This document shows, in pieces, positions 35,398-44,968 of a stretch of 64,000 nt of DNA. The stretch comes from Cytobacillus purgationiresistens (lineage in GTDB: Bacteria > Bacillota > Bacilli > Bacillales > Cytobacillaceae): positions 1-64,000 of the forward strand of contig NZ_JAUSUB010000005.1 of assembly GCF_030813235.1 (NCBI RefSeq), in the 5' to 3' direction. Positions within the stretch are counted from its first letter, which is position 1, and the number at the start of each line of letters is the position of its first letter. The translations under genes were made by a program, and so were the position numbers. The notes below the pieces were generated by a model that did not search any database, was not told where the DNA came from, and worked only from the letters and a program-made list of their open reading frames with translations.

Positions 35398-36339
35398 TTA
35401 TTTGTTCTTAATTTTTTCTAACATATCAGTAGTCATTTTCCCTAAATCATAATCCGCTTTAAATCCCCATTCCTCCATCGCAGCCGTCGCATCAATTGAA
35501 TTAGGCCAGCTGTCAGCAATACCTTGGCGAATTGGATCAACATTATATTGCAGTTCAAAAGCAGGAATATGCGTGCGAATTTCTGCAGCAATCTCTTCCG
35601 GCTCAAAGCTCATAGCAGTTACATTAAATGAATTGCGATGAAGAAGTTTCCTAGGATCAGCCTCCATCAATTGAACAATTGCATTCAATGCATCAGGCAT
35701 ATACATCATATCCAGATAAGTGCCTTTATCGATATATGACGTATAATTCCCATTCTTAATAGCTTCATAATAAATCTCTACCGCATAATCAGTAGTTCCA
35801 CCACCTGGAGGAGTCGCATAAGAAATTAATCCTGGAAAGCGCAATCCTCTTGTATCAACACCAAATTTATGATGATAGTAATCAGATAATAATTCGCCGG
35901 CAACCTTATTTACACCATACATTGTAGTCGGGCGATGTATCGTATCTTGCGGTGTAAGATCCTTTGGTGTAGACGGACCAAATGCACCGATAGAACTTGG
36001 TGTAAAGAATTTTGCATCCATTTCTCTAGCGGTTTCCAATGCATTCATTAATCCACCCATATTGAGATTCCATGCAAACACTGGATTTGCCTCTGCAGTA
36101 GCAGATAATAGTGCCGCCATATGGATAATTGTGTCTGCGTTATGTTTTTTTGCGACCTCAAGCATTGTCTTGCCATCCGTTACATCGACCATTTCAAATG
36201 GACCTGATATGGCTGCCTCTGAATCATTTTTGCGAATATCCGTAGCAATCACTTCATCAGTACCGTATATCTCTCTAAGCTTTAAGGTCAACTCCGAACC
36301 AATTTGACCGAGTGCTCCTGTAATCATAATTCTTTTCAT
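35398..36339 (-). CDS. tdh: L-threonine 3-dehydrogenase (SDR/epimerase type)
   Basis: The 313-residue extended-SDR protein has the NAD motif [11 protein letters not shown], a catalytic Ser/Tyr/Lys set in [20 protein letters not shown] and [20 protein letters not shown], and [20 protein letters not shown]. These are features of the epimerase-like L-threonine 3-dehydrogenases rather than the zinc-dependent type. It oxidises threonine to 2-amino-3-ketobutyrate, which the adjacent Kbl cleaves. It follows kbl on the same strand with about 60 nt between. Confidence 0.92.
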   Translation of the reverse strand: MKRIMITGALGQIGSELTLKLREIYGTDEVIATDIRKNDSEAAISGPFEMVDVTDGKTMLEVAKKHNADTIIHMAALLSATAEANPVFAWNLNMGGLMNALETAREMDAKFFTPSSIGAFGPSTPKDLTPQDTIHRPTTMYGVNKVAGELLSDYYHHKFGVDTRGLRFPGLISYATPPGGGTTDYAVEIYYEAIKNGNYTSYIDKGTYLDMMYMPDALNAIVQLMEADPRKLLHRNSFNVTAMSFEPEEIAAEIRTHIPAFELQYNVDPIRQGIADSWPNSIDATAAMEEWGFKADYDLGKMTTDMLEKIKNK

Positions 36340-36398
36340 TGCTTTCCCCTGCCTTTTCCCCTACCTTAAAAAGGTTATCTGTTTTATCCTGCTGATAT

Positions 36399-37589
36399 TT
36401 AAATAATCTTTAGTTCTTTTCCAACTTTCCCATAAATCTCAATTGCTCTATCTAACATTTCTTTTGTATGAGCAGCAGAAGGCATATTTCTAACCCGGCC
36501 TGTTCCCCTTTGAACGGTTGGGAATACGATAGATTTAGCATAAACGCCTTCCTCGTATAGCTTCCTGCTGAATTCTTGTGTTTTAACTTCGTCACCAATG
36601 ATACAAGGAGTAATTGGTGTTTCACTAGCTCCGATATCAAAACCAAGCTTTTTCAATCCGTCCTTAAGATAATCTGCATTTTCCCAAAGCTTTTGGTTGA
36701 GTTCAGTGCTCTCCATCAACATTTCAATCGCTCTTGTGCTCGCTACCACGTCAGCAGGTGTTAATGATGTAGAAAATAAAAATGGTCTGCTGCGTACTTT
36801 TAACCAGTCAATTAATTCTTGTTTACCAGCAACATATCCGCCTACTACACCAATTGCTTTTGAGAGAGTACCAATTTGAAAATCAATTTTATCAGATAGG
36901 CCAAAATGTTTAACTGTTCCAGCTCCATCACCTAATACTCCTGAGCCATGTGCATCATCTACATAAGTGATCAGATCAAATTCCTCAGCTATTTCCACAA
37001 TTTCAGGTAATTTCGCAATATCTCCGTCCATTGAAAAAACGCCATCTGTAATCACCATTACTTTATTATATATTCCTGATTCTGTAGCATCTTTTGCTTT
37101 CGCTCTTAAATCTTCCATATCAGAGTGATTGACACGAATGATCTTTGCTTTTGATAAACGGCATCCATCGATGATTGAGGCATGATTTAATTCATCAGAA
37201 AGGATGGCATCATTTTTATCCATCACAGCAGATATTGCAGCCATATTACAATTGAATCCCGATTGATAAGCAATCGCTGCTTCAGTATGTTTGAACTTGG
37301 CAAGGGTTTCTTCAAGCTTAATATGAATATCTAATGTTCCGTTGATTGTTCGCACAGCCCCTGCACCCACACCATATTTATCAATCGCTGTTTTTGCAGC
37401 CTGTTTTAAGGTCTCATCAGTTGCTAAGCCTAGATAATTATTTGAAGACAGGTTAATTAATTCTTTTCCATTTATTTTAATCATCGGCCCATTTGGACTT
37501 TCCAATGGATCAATTTCATTGTATAAACCCTTCCCTTTTAAATCCTCCAGGTTTTCATTTAAGAATAAGTCTAATGTTTTACTTGACAT
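36399..37589 (-). CDS. kbl: Glycine C-acetyltransferase (2-amino-3-ketobutyrate CoA ligase)
   Basis: The 396-residue alpha-oxoamine synthase has [56 protein letters not shown] and the PLP-lysine segment [16 protein letters not shown]. With Tdh downstream it converts threonine to glycine and acetyl-CoA. Relatives KBL and BioF are hard to separate by motif, but the tdh partner makes Kbl the better call. Cytosolic. Confidence 0.92.
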   Translation of the reverse strand: MSSKTLDLFLNENLEDLKGKGLYNEIDPLESPNGPMIKINGKELINLSSNNYLGLATDETLKQAAKTAIDKYGVGAGAVRTINGTLDIHIKLEETLAKFKHTEAAIAYQSGFNCNMAAISAVMDKNDAILSDELNHASIIDGCRLSKAKIIRVNHSDMEDLRAKAKDATESGIYNKVMVITDGVFSMDGDIAKLPEIVEIAEEFDLITYVDDAHGSGVLGDGAGTVKHFGLSDKIDFQIGTLSKAIGVVGGYVAGKQELIDWLKVRSRPFLFSTSLTPADVVASTRAIEMLMESTELNQKLWENADYLKDGLKKLGFDIGASETPITPCIIGDEVKTQEFSRKLYEEGVYAKSIVFPTVQRGTGRVRNMPSAAHTKEMLDRAIEIYGKVGKELKII

Positions 37590-37906
37590 ATAAATTACCT
37601 CCCATATTGATTTACATTTCTCAGTTTCTGATTAAAGTACAATTGTCCTTTTCAGAAGCACACTAATTTTCAATATTTAATAAGCTATGTAAGGTTTTAC
37701 AGATACTACTTTAACACATTTCCAGAGAATGTACATATATAGCGGACATGAAAATGAAGTTAAATTCTTCATATTTTACCCAATTAACTCTCTTTATGTT
37801 CATTTAAAATCAGAAAAATGGATTACTTTAAGCATTAAAATGATTAATTTTTCTTTGTTGTGCTAAAATTTACAAGTTATCAATTACATATTTGGAGGGA
37901 CAAAAG
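37590..37906. other. Divergent promoter region of kbl and the FMN reductase gene
   Basis: AT-rich with no extra gene seen. GGAGGG at 37894-37899 is the ribosome site of the FMN reductase. Confidence 0.5.
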
Positions 37907-38449
37907 ATGAAAATTGCAGCATTCGTTGGCAGTAATCGTAAAGATTCACTGAACAAAAAACTCACACTTTTTATGCAGGAAAGATATCAAGAGAAAGTAG
38001 AAATCGACATTCTTCCACTTGAGAAACTTCCTATGTATAACCAGGATAATGAATTAGATCCGCCAGAAATCGTGAAGGAAATCAGAACAAAAATTCTAGA
38101 GAGTGACGGCCTTCTCTTTGCTACACCAGAATATAACCATTCGATACCAGCCTTCTTAAAAAACGCGCTCGACTGGTTCTCAAGAATTGAAAAAGTGATG
38201 TTGAATAAACCTGCGATGATTGTTGGCGTATCAGCAGGTGTACTAGGAACTGCCAAAGCTCAAATGCACCTTAGACAAATATTAAATTCAGGCGGTATCG
38301 GAGCAGTCACACTGCCAGGAAATGAAGTGTTTATCGGATCAGCACTTGATAAATTTAATGAATCTGGCACCTTTACACACGAGCAAACAATCGATTTTCT
38401 CGATCAAGTTGTGGAAAATTATATCGGTTGGGTAAATAAAGTGAAATAA
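37907..38449 (+). CDS. NADPH-dependent FMN reductase-family protein
   Basis: The ATG at 37907 follows GGAGGG by 7 nt; the frame extends to a TTG at 37892 that overlaps the ribosome site. The 180-residue flavodoxin-like protein has the phosphate loop FVGSNRKDSLNKKL, DGLLFATPEYNHSIPAFLKN and VSAGVLGTAKAQMHLRQIL. These match the NADPH-dependent FMN reductase/azoreductase-quinone reductase family. The physiological acceptor is unknown. No operon partner. Confidence 0.87.
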   Translation: MKIAAFVGSNRKDSLNKKLTLFMQERYQEKVEIDILPLEKLPMYNQDNELDPPEIVKEIRTKILESDGLLFATPEYNHSIPAFLKNALDWFSRIEKVMLNKPAMIVGVSAGVLGTAKAQMHLRQILNSGGIGAVTLPGNEVFIGSALDKFNESGTFTHEQTIDFLDQVVENYIGWVNKVK

Positions 38450-38504
38450 CATTAAGCAGAGAGCGTACGGATATGGTCGCTCTCTTTTTTTAAGCTTATT
38501 CTTC

Positions 38505-39050
38505 TCTTTTGCTTTGACTGAGCTTGGACTCTAGGCTTTTCTCATCTTATCCCTCTCTTTTGCTACGACTGAGCTTGGGATCCAGGTTTTTCTCCTCTTA
38601 TGACTCTATTTTGCTATGACTCAGCTTGGAATCCAGGCTTTTCTCATCTTATCCCTCTCTTTTTCCATGACTCAGCATAGAATCCAGGCTTTTCTCATCT
38701 TATCCCTCACCTTTGCTACGACTGAGCTTAGAATCCAGGCTTTTCTCATCTTATCCCTCTCTTTTGCTACGATTCAGCTTGGAATCCAGGCTTTTCTCCT
38801 CTTATGACTCTCCTTTGCTACGACTCAGCTCTGAATCCAGGCTTTTCTCCTCTTATGACTCTCCTTTGCTACGACTCAGCTCTGAATCCAGGCTTTTCTC
38901 CTCTTATGACTCTCCTTTGCTACGATTGAGCTTAGAATCCAGGCTTTTCTCATCTTATCCCTCTCCTTTGCTACGACTCAGCTCAGAATCTAGGCTTTTC
39001 TCCTCTTATCCCTCTCTTTTGCAATAAAATAGCTTAGAATACGGTTTTTC
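38505..39050. repeat. 51-bp imperfect tandem repeat array, about 10-11 copies
   Basis: Each unit contains TTGCTACGACTCAGCT, then GAATCCAGGCTTTTCTC and CTCTTATGACTCT (or ATCTTATCCCTCT). Adjacent copies differ at about 2-8 positions. Because 51 is a multiple of 3, long frames stay open on the plus strand (LRLSSESRLFSSYDSPL-type) and partly on the minus strand (RDKMRKAWI...SVVAK-type). Neither has a ribosome site, so coding is doubtful. It fills most of the space between the FMN reductase and katA. Confidence 0.93.
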
Positions 39051-39185
39051 TCTCACATCAAAAAGTATGTCACCTCAGCTTTCAGCCTCATATTTTGATA
39101 GGCACTATCACACAAGTAGAGGTATGTCTCTTTTTTATCAAAAAGAGATAATTAAAATGATACCTTCTTTAAAATTCTTTTTTAT

Positions 39186-39200
39186 TTATAATTATTATAA
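39186..39200 (+). promoter_or_regulatory. PerR box upstream of katA
   Basis: TTATAATTATTATAA is a perfect 7-1-7 match to the PerR consensus TTATAATNATTATAA. It lies 80 bp upstream of the catalase start, so peroxide-induced derepression of katA is expected. Confidence 0.9.
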
Positions 39201-39279
39201 AAAAGTATTGATTTTCGGTTGAGAAATGTTATCATTACATTGTGAGCAATCTATTATTTTAGATGAGGTGATTAGTTTA

Positions 39280-40737
39280 ATGAGTGAAAACAAATTAACA
39301 ACTAGCTGGGGAGCTCCAGTAGGAGACAATCAAAACTCTATTACTGCTGGAGATCGCGGTCCTACTTTAATTCAAGACGTATACCTATTAGAAAAACTTG
39401 CACATTTTAATCGCGAACGTATTCCTGAGCGCGTGGTTCATGCTAAAGGAGCAGGTGCACACGGTGTATTTGAAGTTACGAATGATATGTCTAAATATAC
39501 AAAAGCAAAATTATTTAATGAAGTCGGGAAACGCACTGACATGTTTATCCGCTTCTCAACTGTTGCTGGGGAGCTTGGTTCATCTGATACCGTTCGTGAC
39601 CCTCGCGGATTTGCCGTTAAATTCTACTCAGAAGATGGCAACTATGATATCGTCGGGAACAATACTCCGGTATTCTTCATTCGCGATGCAATCAAATTCC
39701 CTGATTTCATTCATACTCAAAAAAGAGATCCGAAAACTCATTTAAAAAACCCGACAGCTGTATGGGATTTCTGGTCACTTTCACCTGAATCATTGCATCA
39801 AGTAACTATTCTTATGTCTGATCGCGGCATACCTGCAACTCTTCGACATACACATGGATTTGGTTCACATACATTCAAATGGATAAATGAAGAAGGTCAA
39901 GCTGTTTGGGTTAAGTATCATTTTAAAACAGACCAAGGCATTAAAAACCTTGATGTAAAGCTTGCTGAAGAGCTTGCGGGATCAAACCCAGATTATCATA
40001 CTGAAGATTTATTCAATGCAATTGAAGAAGGCGACTTCCCTTCTTGGACACTATATGTTCAAATCATGAAAGAAGAAGATGCTAATACTTATCGTTTCGA
40101 TCCATTCGATGTGACAAAAGTTTGGTCACAAAAGGATTACCCTTTAATCGAAGTTGGTAAAATGACATTGAATCGCAATCCGGAAAACTATTTTGCAGAA
40201 GTGGAGCAAGCAACATTCTCTCCTGGAACACTGGTGCCTGGTGTTGAGCCATCACCTGATAAAATGCTTCAAGGCCGTTTATTTGCATATGCGGATGCCC
40301 ATCGTTATCGCGTAGGTGCAAACCATAACGCACTTCCTATTAACCGCCCAAAAACCGAAGCAAAGAACTATTTCCGCGATGGAGCAATGCGCTTTGATAA
40401 TAACGGTGGCGGTTCAGTATATTACGAGCCTAATAGCTTTAGCGGCCCTACCGAAACACCTGAAGTGAAGACGACTCCATTTGCTGTTTCTGGTGCTGCA
40501 GCTCAAACACCGTATGATCACAATGATCATTACACTCAAGCTGGCGACTTATACCGCTTATTATCTGAAGAAGAACGTGCACGTCTTGTTGCTAACGTAG
40601 TTGGAGCAATGAAGCCAGTTGAGAAAGAAGACATTAAGCTTCGTCAAATTCAACATTTCTACAAGGCTGATCCAGAATATGGAACTCGCGTAGCAGAAGG
40701 TCTAGGTTTATCTGTACCACAAGAATTAGTTAAATAA
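39280..40737 (+). CDS. katA: Catalase (monofunctional heme, KatA type)
   Basis: The start at 39280 ([20 protein letters not shown]) has GAGGTGA upstream and family-typical N-terminus; an upstream ATG at 39226 adds an unrelated 18 residues. The 485-residue enzyme has the catalytic His in [20 protein letters not shown], the Asn in [20 protein letters not shown], and the heme region [20 protein letters not shown] (proximal Tyr). It destroys hydrogen peroxide in the cytosol. A perfect PerR box precedes it and a PerR-type regulator follows. Confidence 0.96.
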   Translation: MSENKLTTSWGAPVGDNQNSITAGDRGPTLIQDVYLLEKLAHFNRERIPERVVHAKGAGAHGVFEVTNDMSKYTKAKLFNEVGKRTDMFIRFSTVAGELGSSDTVRDPRGFAVKFYSEDGNYDIVGNNTPVFFIRDAIKFPDFIHTQKRDPKTHLKNPTAVWDFWSLSPESLHQVTILMSDRGIPATLRHTHGFGSHTFKWINEEGQAVWVKYHFKTDQGIKNLDVKLAEELAGSNPDYHTEDLFNAIEEGDFPSWTLYVQIMKEEDANTYRFDPFDVTKVWSQKDYPLIEVGKMTLNRNPENYFAEVEQATFSPGTLVPGVEPSPDKMLQGRLFAYADAHRYRVGANHNALPINRPKTEAKNYFRDGAMRFDNNGGGSVYYEPNSFSGPTETPEVKTTPFAVSGAAAQTPYDHNDHYTQAGDLYRLLSEEERARLVANVVGAMKPVEKEDIKLRQIQHFYKADPEYGTRVAEGLGLSVPQELVK

Positions 40738-41050
40738 TATTAAAATTTTTATCTCACTTTATTCTGATGCCTTTAAGTACTCTAACTTAAAGGCATCCAT
40801 TCTCATTATTATCAATTAGGTTCATTCGAAAGCATGATTACAGAAGTAACACAGTTCCCATTCTCAATTAAAGTACCTTATTCTTAATTGGAAAATAATT
40901 ATTTTAATATACAGATTATTTTATACAATTATTTTTTTTAATAAAGTCACTTTCTGAGCTTTTACAAAAAGTTATCTGTTAATCAATGAGGTTATTAATA
41001 CGGTTAGAACGATTTAGTACATCGTTCTATCTTAAAATGAGGTTGGAATT
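40738..41050. other. Intergenic between katA and the PerR-like gene
   Basis: It contains AT-rich palindromic stretches (AAAATAATTATTTT near 40891) that loosely resemble Fur/PerR boxes, and a clear inverted repeat at 41005-41029. No gene seen. Confidence 0.5.
41005..41029 (+). promoter_or_regulatory. 9-7-9 inverted repeat just upstream of the PerR-like gene
   Basis: TAGAACGAT and ATCGTTCTA flank TTAGTAC. The repeat is 21 nt before the start codon and has no U run, so it may be an operator or a 5' UTR hairpin. Confidence 0.5.
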
Positions 41051-41470
41051 ATGGAAGAAGAGCAAATAAAAAATCTCATTCTCTTCTTAAAAGGAAAGGG
41101 ATTGAGAATCACACCGCAAAGAATGCAAATACTAACAGCTGTGTTTTTATTTGAAGGCCACCCTACTGTAGAGGATATCCAAAAAGAAATTCCTATTATT
41201 AGCTTGGCTACAATTTATAATAATCTAAAGCTGTTTGTTGAGCTTGGTATCATTGATGAGCTCCCTTATGGTAATGGAATTAGTCGTTATGAGTTTTATA
41301 AAACGAACCATTATCATGTGATTTGTGAATCCTGTGGAAAAATTGCCGATCTAAATTTCCCTGCCTTGACTGAAGTAGAAGAAATTGCTTCAAACATAAC
41401 TGGGTACAAAATTCAAAAGCATCATATGGAAGTTTACGGTTTATGTCCAAAATGTCACGAAAAAAGCTGA
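41051..41470 (+). CDS. Fur-family peroxide regulator, PerR-like paralogue
   Basis: The 139-residue protein has the Fur winged helix (RITPQRMQILTAVFLFEGHP, LATIYNNLKLF) and dimer domain with two CxxC zinc sites (CESCGK and CPKCHEKS). Key PerR positions: HYH (His91/His93 equivalents) and the Asp104 equivalent in ADL are present, but the Asp85 equivalent is Glu (SRYEFY versus SRFDF). PerR senses peroxide by metal-catalysed His oxidation and represses katA. Position beside katA fits, and the Glu suggests a paralogue with altered metal binding. Confidence 0.85.
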   Translation: MEEEQIKNLILFLKGKGLRITPQRMQILTAVFLFEGHPTVEDIQKEIPIISLATIYNNLKLFVELGIIDELPYGNGISRYEFYKTNHYHVICESCGKIADLNFPALTEVEEIASNITGYKIQKHHMEVYGLCPKCHEKS

Positions 41471-41490
41471 ATTAGGAAGGTGATAGGTCA

Positions 41491-41604
41491 ATGGAGCAAG
41501 AAGGAAATAAATGCCCAATCTGCCACTCAAAAATTAAAAAGTTAAAACATAGCACAATATGTGCATGTGGAATTAAAATAAAAAAGGTTAAGGCTTTTTC
41601 ATAA
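41491..41604 (+). CDS. 37-residue zinc-ribbon-like protein in the PerR operon
   Basis: The frame MEQEGNKCPICHSKIKKLKH and STICACGIKIKKVKAFS has a CPIC and a CAC pair spaced like a short zinc ribbon. AGGAAGGTGATAGGTCA precedes the ATG, and it starts 20 nt after the regulator's stop, so cotranscription is likely. I know no named family; a metal- or thiol-linked role with the regulator is inference. Confidence 0.65.
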   Translation: MEQEGNKCPICHSKIKKLKHSTICACGIKIKKVKAFS

Positions 41605-41917
41605 TAATTTGCCCGGGGGAAGGTTCACAAACAACTCCTCATATCATTACACCTTCTCTCTATTCTTTTTAAATAAAAGAGAAAAAATGTTCCATGTTCA
41701 TTTTACGCGATAAGTTATATTTACCTCCATCACCCCCTATCCATTAATTTGATGAATACTTCAAAATGAATTTTATAACTTTTTCATTCCAATAAAAGAC
41801 GGATGACTTAACACTTAGCCTAAAAAAGAGAACGGCATCTATGGGATACAGCCCTCACGAACAATTGTTATAGAAGCATTGCCTTAGGTCCATTGCGTTC
41901 ATAAAGACCATTTATCA
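41605..41917. other. Intergenic; no gene seen
   Basis: AT-rich, with GCCCGGGGGAAGG after the zinc-ribbon gene. No supported frame or clear terminator. Confidence 0.4.
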
Positions 41918-42300
41918 TTATTTATTTGCGTCTTCGATTGGCGAGGTGTAATTTATTTCAATCACAGCATTGCCATCCTTCTCTACCACTGTTCCCATAT
42001 AATTAGGATGATGAAGCTGATGGTCTTTTTCGTTAACTACAACCTCCCCTAAAATAGAATCAAACGTTAAACCTTCTAAGGCTTTAATAATCGCTTTTGT
42101 TTCAGTTGTATCTCCTTTTTCGATTGCTTGAAAAAGCATTTTTGCTGCAATATAAGCTTCTCCATGATAGTTTGTCGGTTTCTTCTTTTTTCGCTTTTCA
42201 AAATTTGCTACAAATTCATTATTTGTTGGATTATCAATTGAATAATGGTAGTTGACATTTCCTGTTACCCCCACAGAATCGTTCCTTGTTGTATTAACAA
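41918..42300 (-). pseudogene. C-terminal fragment of a branched-chain amino acid ABC substrate-binding protein
   Basis: The minus strand encodes GVTGNVNYHYSIDNPTNNEF, PTNYHGEAYIAAKMLFQAIE and IIKALEGLTFDSILGEVVV, the last third of a LivJ-like (Peripla_BP_6) receptor. The signal peptide and N-terminal lobe are missing. The fragment ends at the terminator of the RNA repair operon. Confidence 0.75.
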
Positions 42301-42309
42301 CAACATCTC

Positions 42310-42346
42310 AAAAAAGCCATCCAATATTTCTATTAGATGACTTTTC
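42310..42346 (-). terminator. Terminator of the hen1-pnkp operon
   Basis: AAAAGTCATC and GGATGGCTTTTTT on the minus strand pair with one mismatch around a loop of about 14 nt and end in a U run. Confidence 0.7.
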
Positions 42347-42364
42347 AACTGAATTTAATCTTTT

Positions 42365-44968
42365 TTATAATCTGGGATCTATTCGATCAGATTCCATTGC
42401 AAGTACACCTAAGACACATTCGTGCACTCTTTCAATTGATTCACCAGCTATGAATCGATTCAATCCTTCTATCCCTAATGAGAATTCGTTCAAGGCAAGC
42501 TTTTGTTTCTTCCCAGTATTTCTTTCTTTTAACCTTTGCAGATTTTCTGGCAGCAAGTAATCCATTCCATAAATAATATGCAAATACTTTCGCCCTCTTA
42601 CTTTTATTGCAGGCTGTATGAGCTTGTTTTTATTTTTTGCAATATAATCACTTGGCTTAATGACAATTCCCTCGTGGCCGTCTCTTGTCATTTCTTCCCA
42701 CCATCTAATGACTTCTTCCTCAGTGCTCTCATTATCTATCAGTTTATATTCTGTCTTAACAAACAAATCTGACAAGCTTGCCAATTGTTGATTCATTTCC
42801 ATATGCCATTGATGAGACTTGTGAAATAATGTTTCATGGCTATGAGCCAGAATATGAAATGGAGCGATTTGGATAGAATTTGTATCTTTTACTTCCCAGC
42901 AATACTTCTGGAAAACTTGCTCAAAGGTTCGAGCGTTACTTAATTTGATTTCATTCTCTTTAGACCAAAGCTGAAGCTCGCTATTATATTCTAGAGCCGA
43001 TGAAAGCTTTTTCTGAAGCATTTCTCTATCTAAAAGTGCATGATGCGCAACATACTCATATTGATTTTTAATTAAATCTTTCGCTTTTAGGTTCCATGGC
43101 ATAATCTCGGCATCGAGCAGCACGAAGTCAGTACCATATTGATTAAAATAATTTGAAGCATGTAAATCATGATTTAGCTGTTTTACAATGTTTTCTTCAG
43201 TTCCTTTGTCAAAAAACCTTCGCCCTGTCCTGGTGTAAATCGTCCCTAAAGATTCTATTCCGGTATATTTACGTCCTTCTTCTTTATTCCTAAAAAGAAA
43301 GATAACCGCCCTGCTGCCCATATGCTTCTTCTCTGCAATTAATGAAGGTATTCCATTCGCACGATAATAATCAATCGCTTCCTTCGGGTGCTCCAAATAG
43401 TCTTCCAGTTTAGAAGCAATCGGCACCGGACTCATCGTTGGAGGAAGGTAAACGAGCTGTTCTATTGGAATCGTTGAGGTTGATATTAAGTCGATAGCCG
43501 GTTTTACATAATCAGCATGGATTCTTACTTCTCCATGGTTTTCTGTTAAAACTTTAAAACCATCTATGAAATTCCCTATATTGGGAGGATCAAGTCTCTT
43601 TGCCTTCCACTCTATAAGGGGATTTTGATCCTCTCCTGCATAATCTTCCAACGCATGAATTGAAGTAAAAGTTTTCTCAGGAAAACGATAGGCAGTAAGC
43701 TTCCCTCCAAAAACGACTCCTTGATCAATATTAATTGTGTTGTTCACAAGCAGTGGCTGAGGTTTAGGATCATGGCCCCAAACAATCAGTTGTCCATTTC
43801 GATGGTGAGTAAACCAATCTTTTCTGATAGGCTGATTGTTCTCATCAAAACCATCTGTATCACCAAACCTGCAAAAATCACTTATAACTTTAGATTGTTT
43901 GCCAATAAATTCATCTTTTATTCCAGCATGGGTGCAAACTAAAACAGGAATCCCATTTTTGATTACGATATAATGAGAAGGCACATTTAACAAAAACTCG
44001 CGCATTTTTGTTTTTTCAGATTCCCGGTGAATTTCATCTAATTCAGCCAACCATCTGTTTATCTCTTCAGCAGTTTTCTCATCCCCATGCTTTAATGACA
44101 CGTCGCGTCCGTCAAGCCAACGTGCTATTTTCCACCCATGATTACTATCAATCATATAAGCAAAACCATTCTGCACATGCTTGATAAAAAATTGAATCGT
44201 TTTTAATGAGCTTGGTCCCCGACTCATAATATCTCCAAGTGATAAGAACTTTCGCCCAAAAGGATGTACATAGAATCCTTCGTCATTTTTTTCATATCCA
44301 AGTTTTTCAAGCAGCAGCATAAGTTCAGCAAAACATCCATGCACATCACCTATTATATCGATGCCAGGTCCGGTTTCAATTAGAAGTGGGTGATTATTTC
44401 TGCTCATTTGCAGATTTTCAGCTTCTTGTTCATTGATAAAATAAACTCTTGAAAATCCTTCTTTTTTTAATGATTTTCTCTCTTTTTTAAACGTTTGAAA
44501 TTGCTGTTTAATCCTTCTTTTTCCTCTCGGTTGCTTACGGAGTAAATCTCTTTGCAGCACCGTTTCTTCCTTTGCATCCATTACAATGGCAGTTACCGGG
44601 AGATGGTACTTGTGCCCGAGGTTAATATATTTATTCCTCTCTTCTCCCTGTAGATGTGTCGCATCGACAAAGGTTGTTTTGTTTAATCTACATCTTGCTT
44701 CAATATTCGCATCCATCATCCTAAACGCTTCTTCCGCAAGGTTTTTATACTGATGAAAGAGAACATCTGCTTCATCAGGAGGATGCTGGTTCCAACTAAT
44801 AAAATCTGTATCTCCAACTGCTAATCGATAGGCGTCGGAGCTTGTAATTTCCGTAGATTCTATGATTCCTTCTTCTACTAGTTTAGTAAGTAAAGTAGTT
44901 TTTCCGCTTCCAGAAGGTCCGATAACAAGAACGATACCTGTATACGGCAATGTGATATTCATTGTCAT
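42365..44968 (-). CDS. pnkp: Polynucleotide kinase-phosphatase (bacterial Pnkp, RNA repair)
   Basis: The 867-residue protein has the three Pnkp modules in order: P-loop kinase (GPSGSGKTTLLTKLVEEG, about residue 17), calcineurin-like phosphatase (IDIIGDVHGCFAELMLLLEK, GDIMSRGPSS, about 205-430) and C-terminal ligase/nucleotidyltransferase with EKKHMGSRAVIFLF (KxxxG-like) and EGIVIKPSD. Pnkp heals 5'-OH and 2',3'-cyclic phosphate ends and, with Hen1, seals RNA cut by ribotoxins. Its start overlaps the hen1 stop by 4 nt. Length fits characterised Pnkp proteins. Confidence 0.93.
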   Translation of the reverse strand: MTMNITLPYTGIVLVIGPSGSGKTTLLTKLVEEGIIESTEITSSDAYRLAVGDTDFISWNQHPPDEADVLFHQYKNLAEEAFRMMDANIEARCRLNKTTFVDATHLQGEERNKYINLGHKYHLPVTAIVMDAKEETVLQRDLLRKQPRGKRRIKQQFQTFKKERKSLKKEGFSRVYFINEQEAENLQMSRNNHPLLIETGPGIDIIGDVHGCFAELMLLLEKLGYEKNDEGFYVHPFGRKFLSLGDIMSRGPSSLKTIQFFIKHVQNGFAYMIDSNHGWKIARWLDGRDVSLKHGDEKTAEEINRWLAELDEIHRESEKTKMREFLLNVPSHYIVIKNGIPVLVCTHAGIKDEFIGKQSKVISDFCRFGDTDGFDENNQPIRKDWFTHHRNGQLIVWGHDPKPQPLLVNNTINIDQGVVFGGKLTAYRFPEKTFTSIHALEDYAGEDQNPLIEWKAKRLDPPNIGNFIDGFKVLTENHGEVRIHADYVKPAIDLISTSTIPIEQLVYLPPTMSPVPIASKLEDYLEHPKEAIDYYRANGIPSLIAEKKHMGSRAVIFLFRNKEEGRKYTGIESLGTIYTRTGRRFFDKGTEENIVKQLNHDLHASNYFNQYGTDFVLLDAEIMPWNLKAKDLIKNQYEYVAHHALLDREMLQKKLSSALEYNSELQLWSKENEIKLSNARTFEQVFQKYCWEVKDTNSIQIAPFHILAHSHETLFHKSHQWHMEMNQQLASLSDLFVKTEYKLIDNESTEEEVIRWWEEMTRDGHEGIVIKPSDYIAKNKNKLIQPAIKVRGRKYLHIIYGMDYLLPENLQRLKERNTGKKQKLALNEFSLGIEGLNRFIAGESIERVHECVLGVLAMESDRIDPRL

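Noticed and set aside
38616-39027. Serine/leucine-rich plus-strand frames in the 51-bp array
   Set aside because: No ribosome site, and repetition in a 3n-length unit explains the lack of stops. Kept as a repeat array only.
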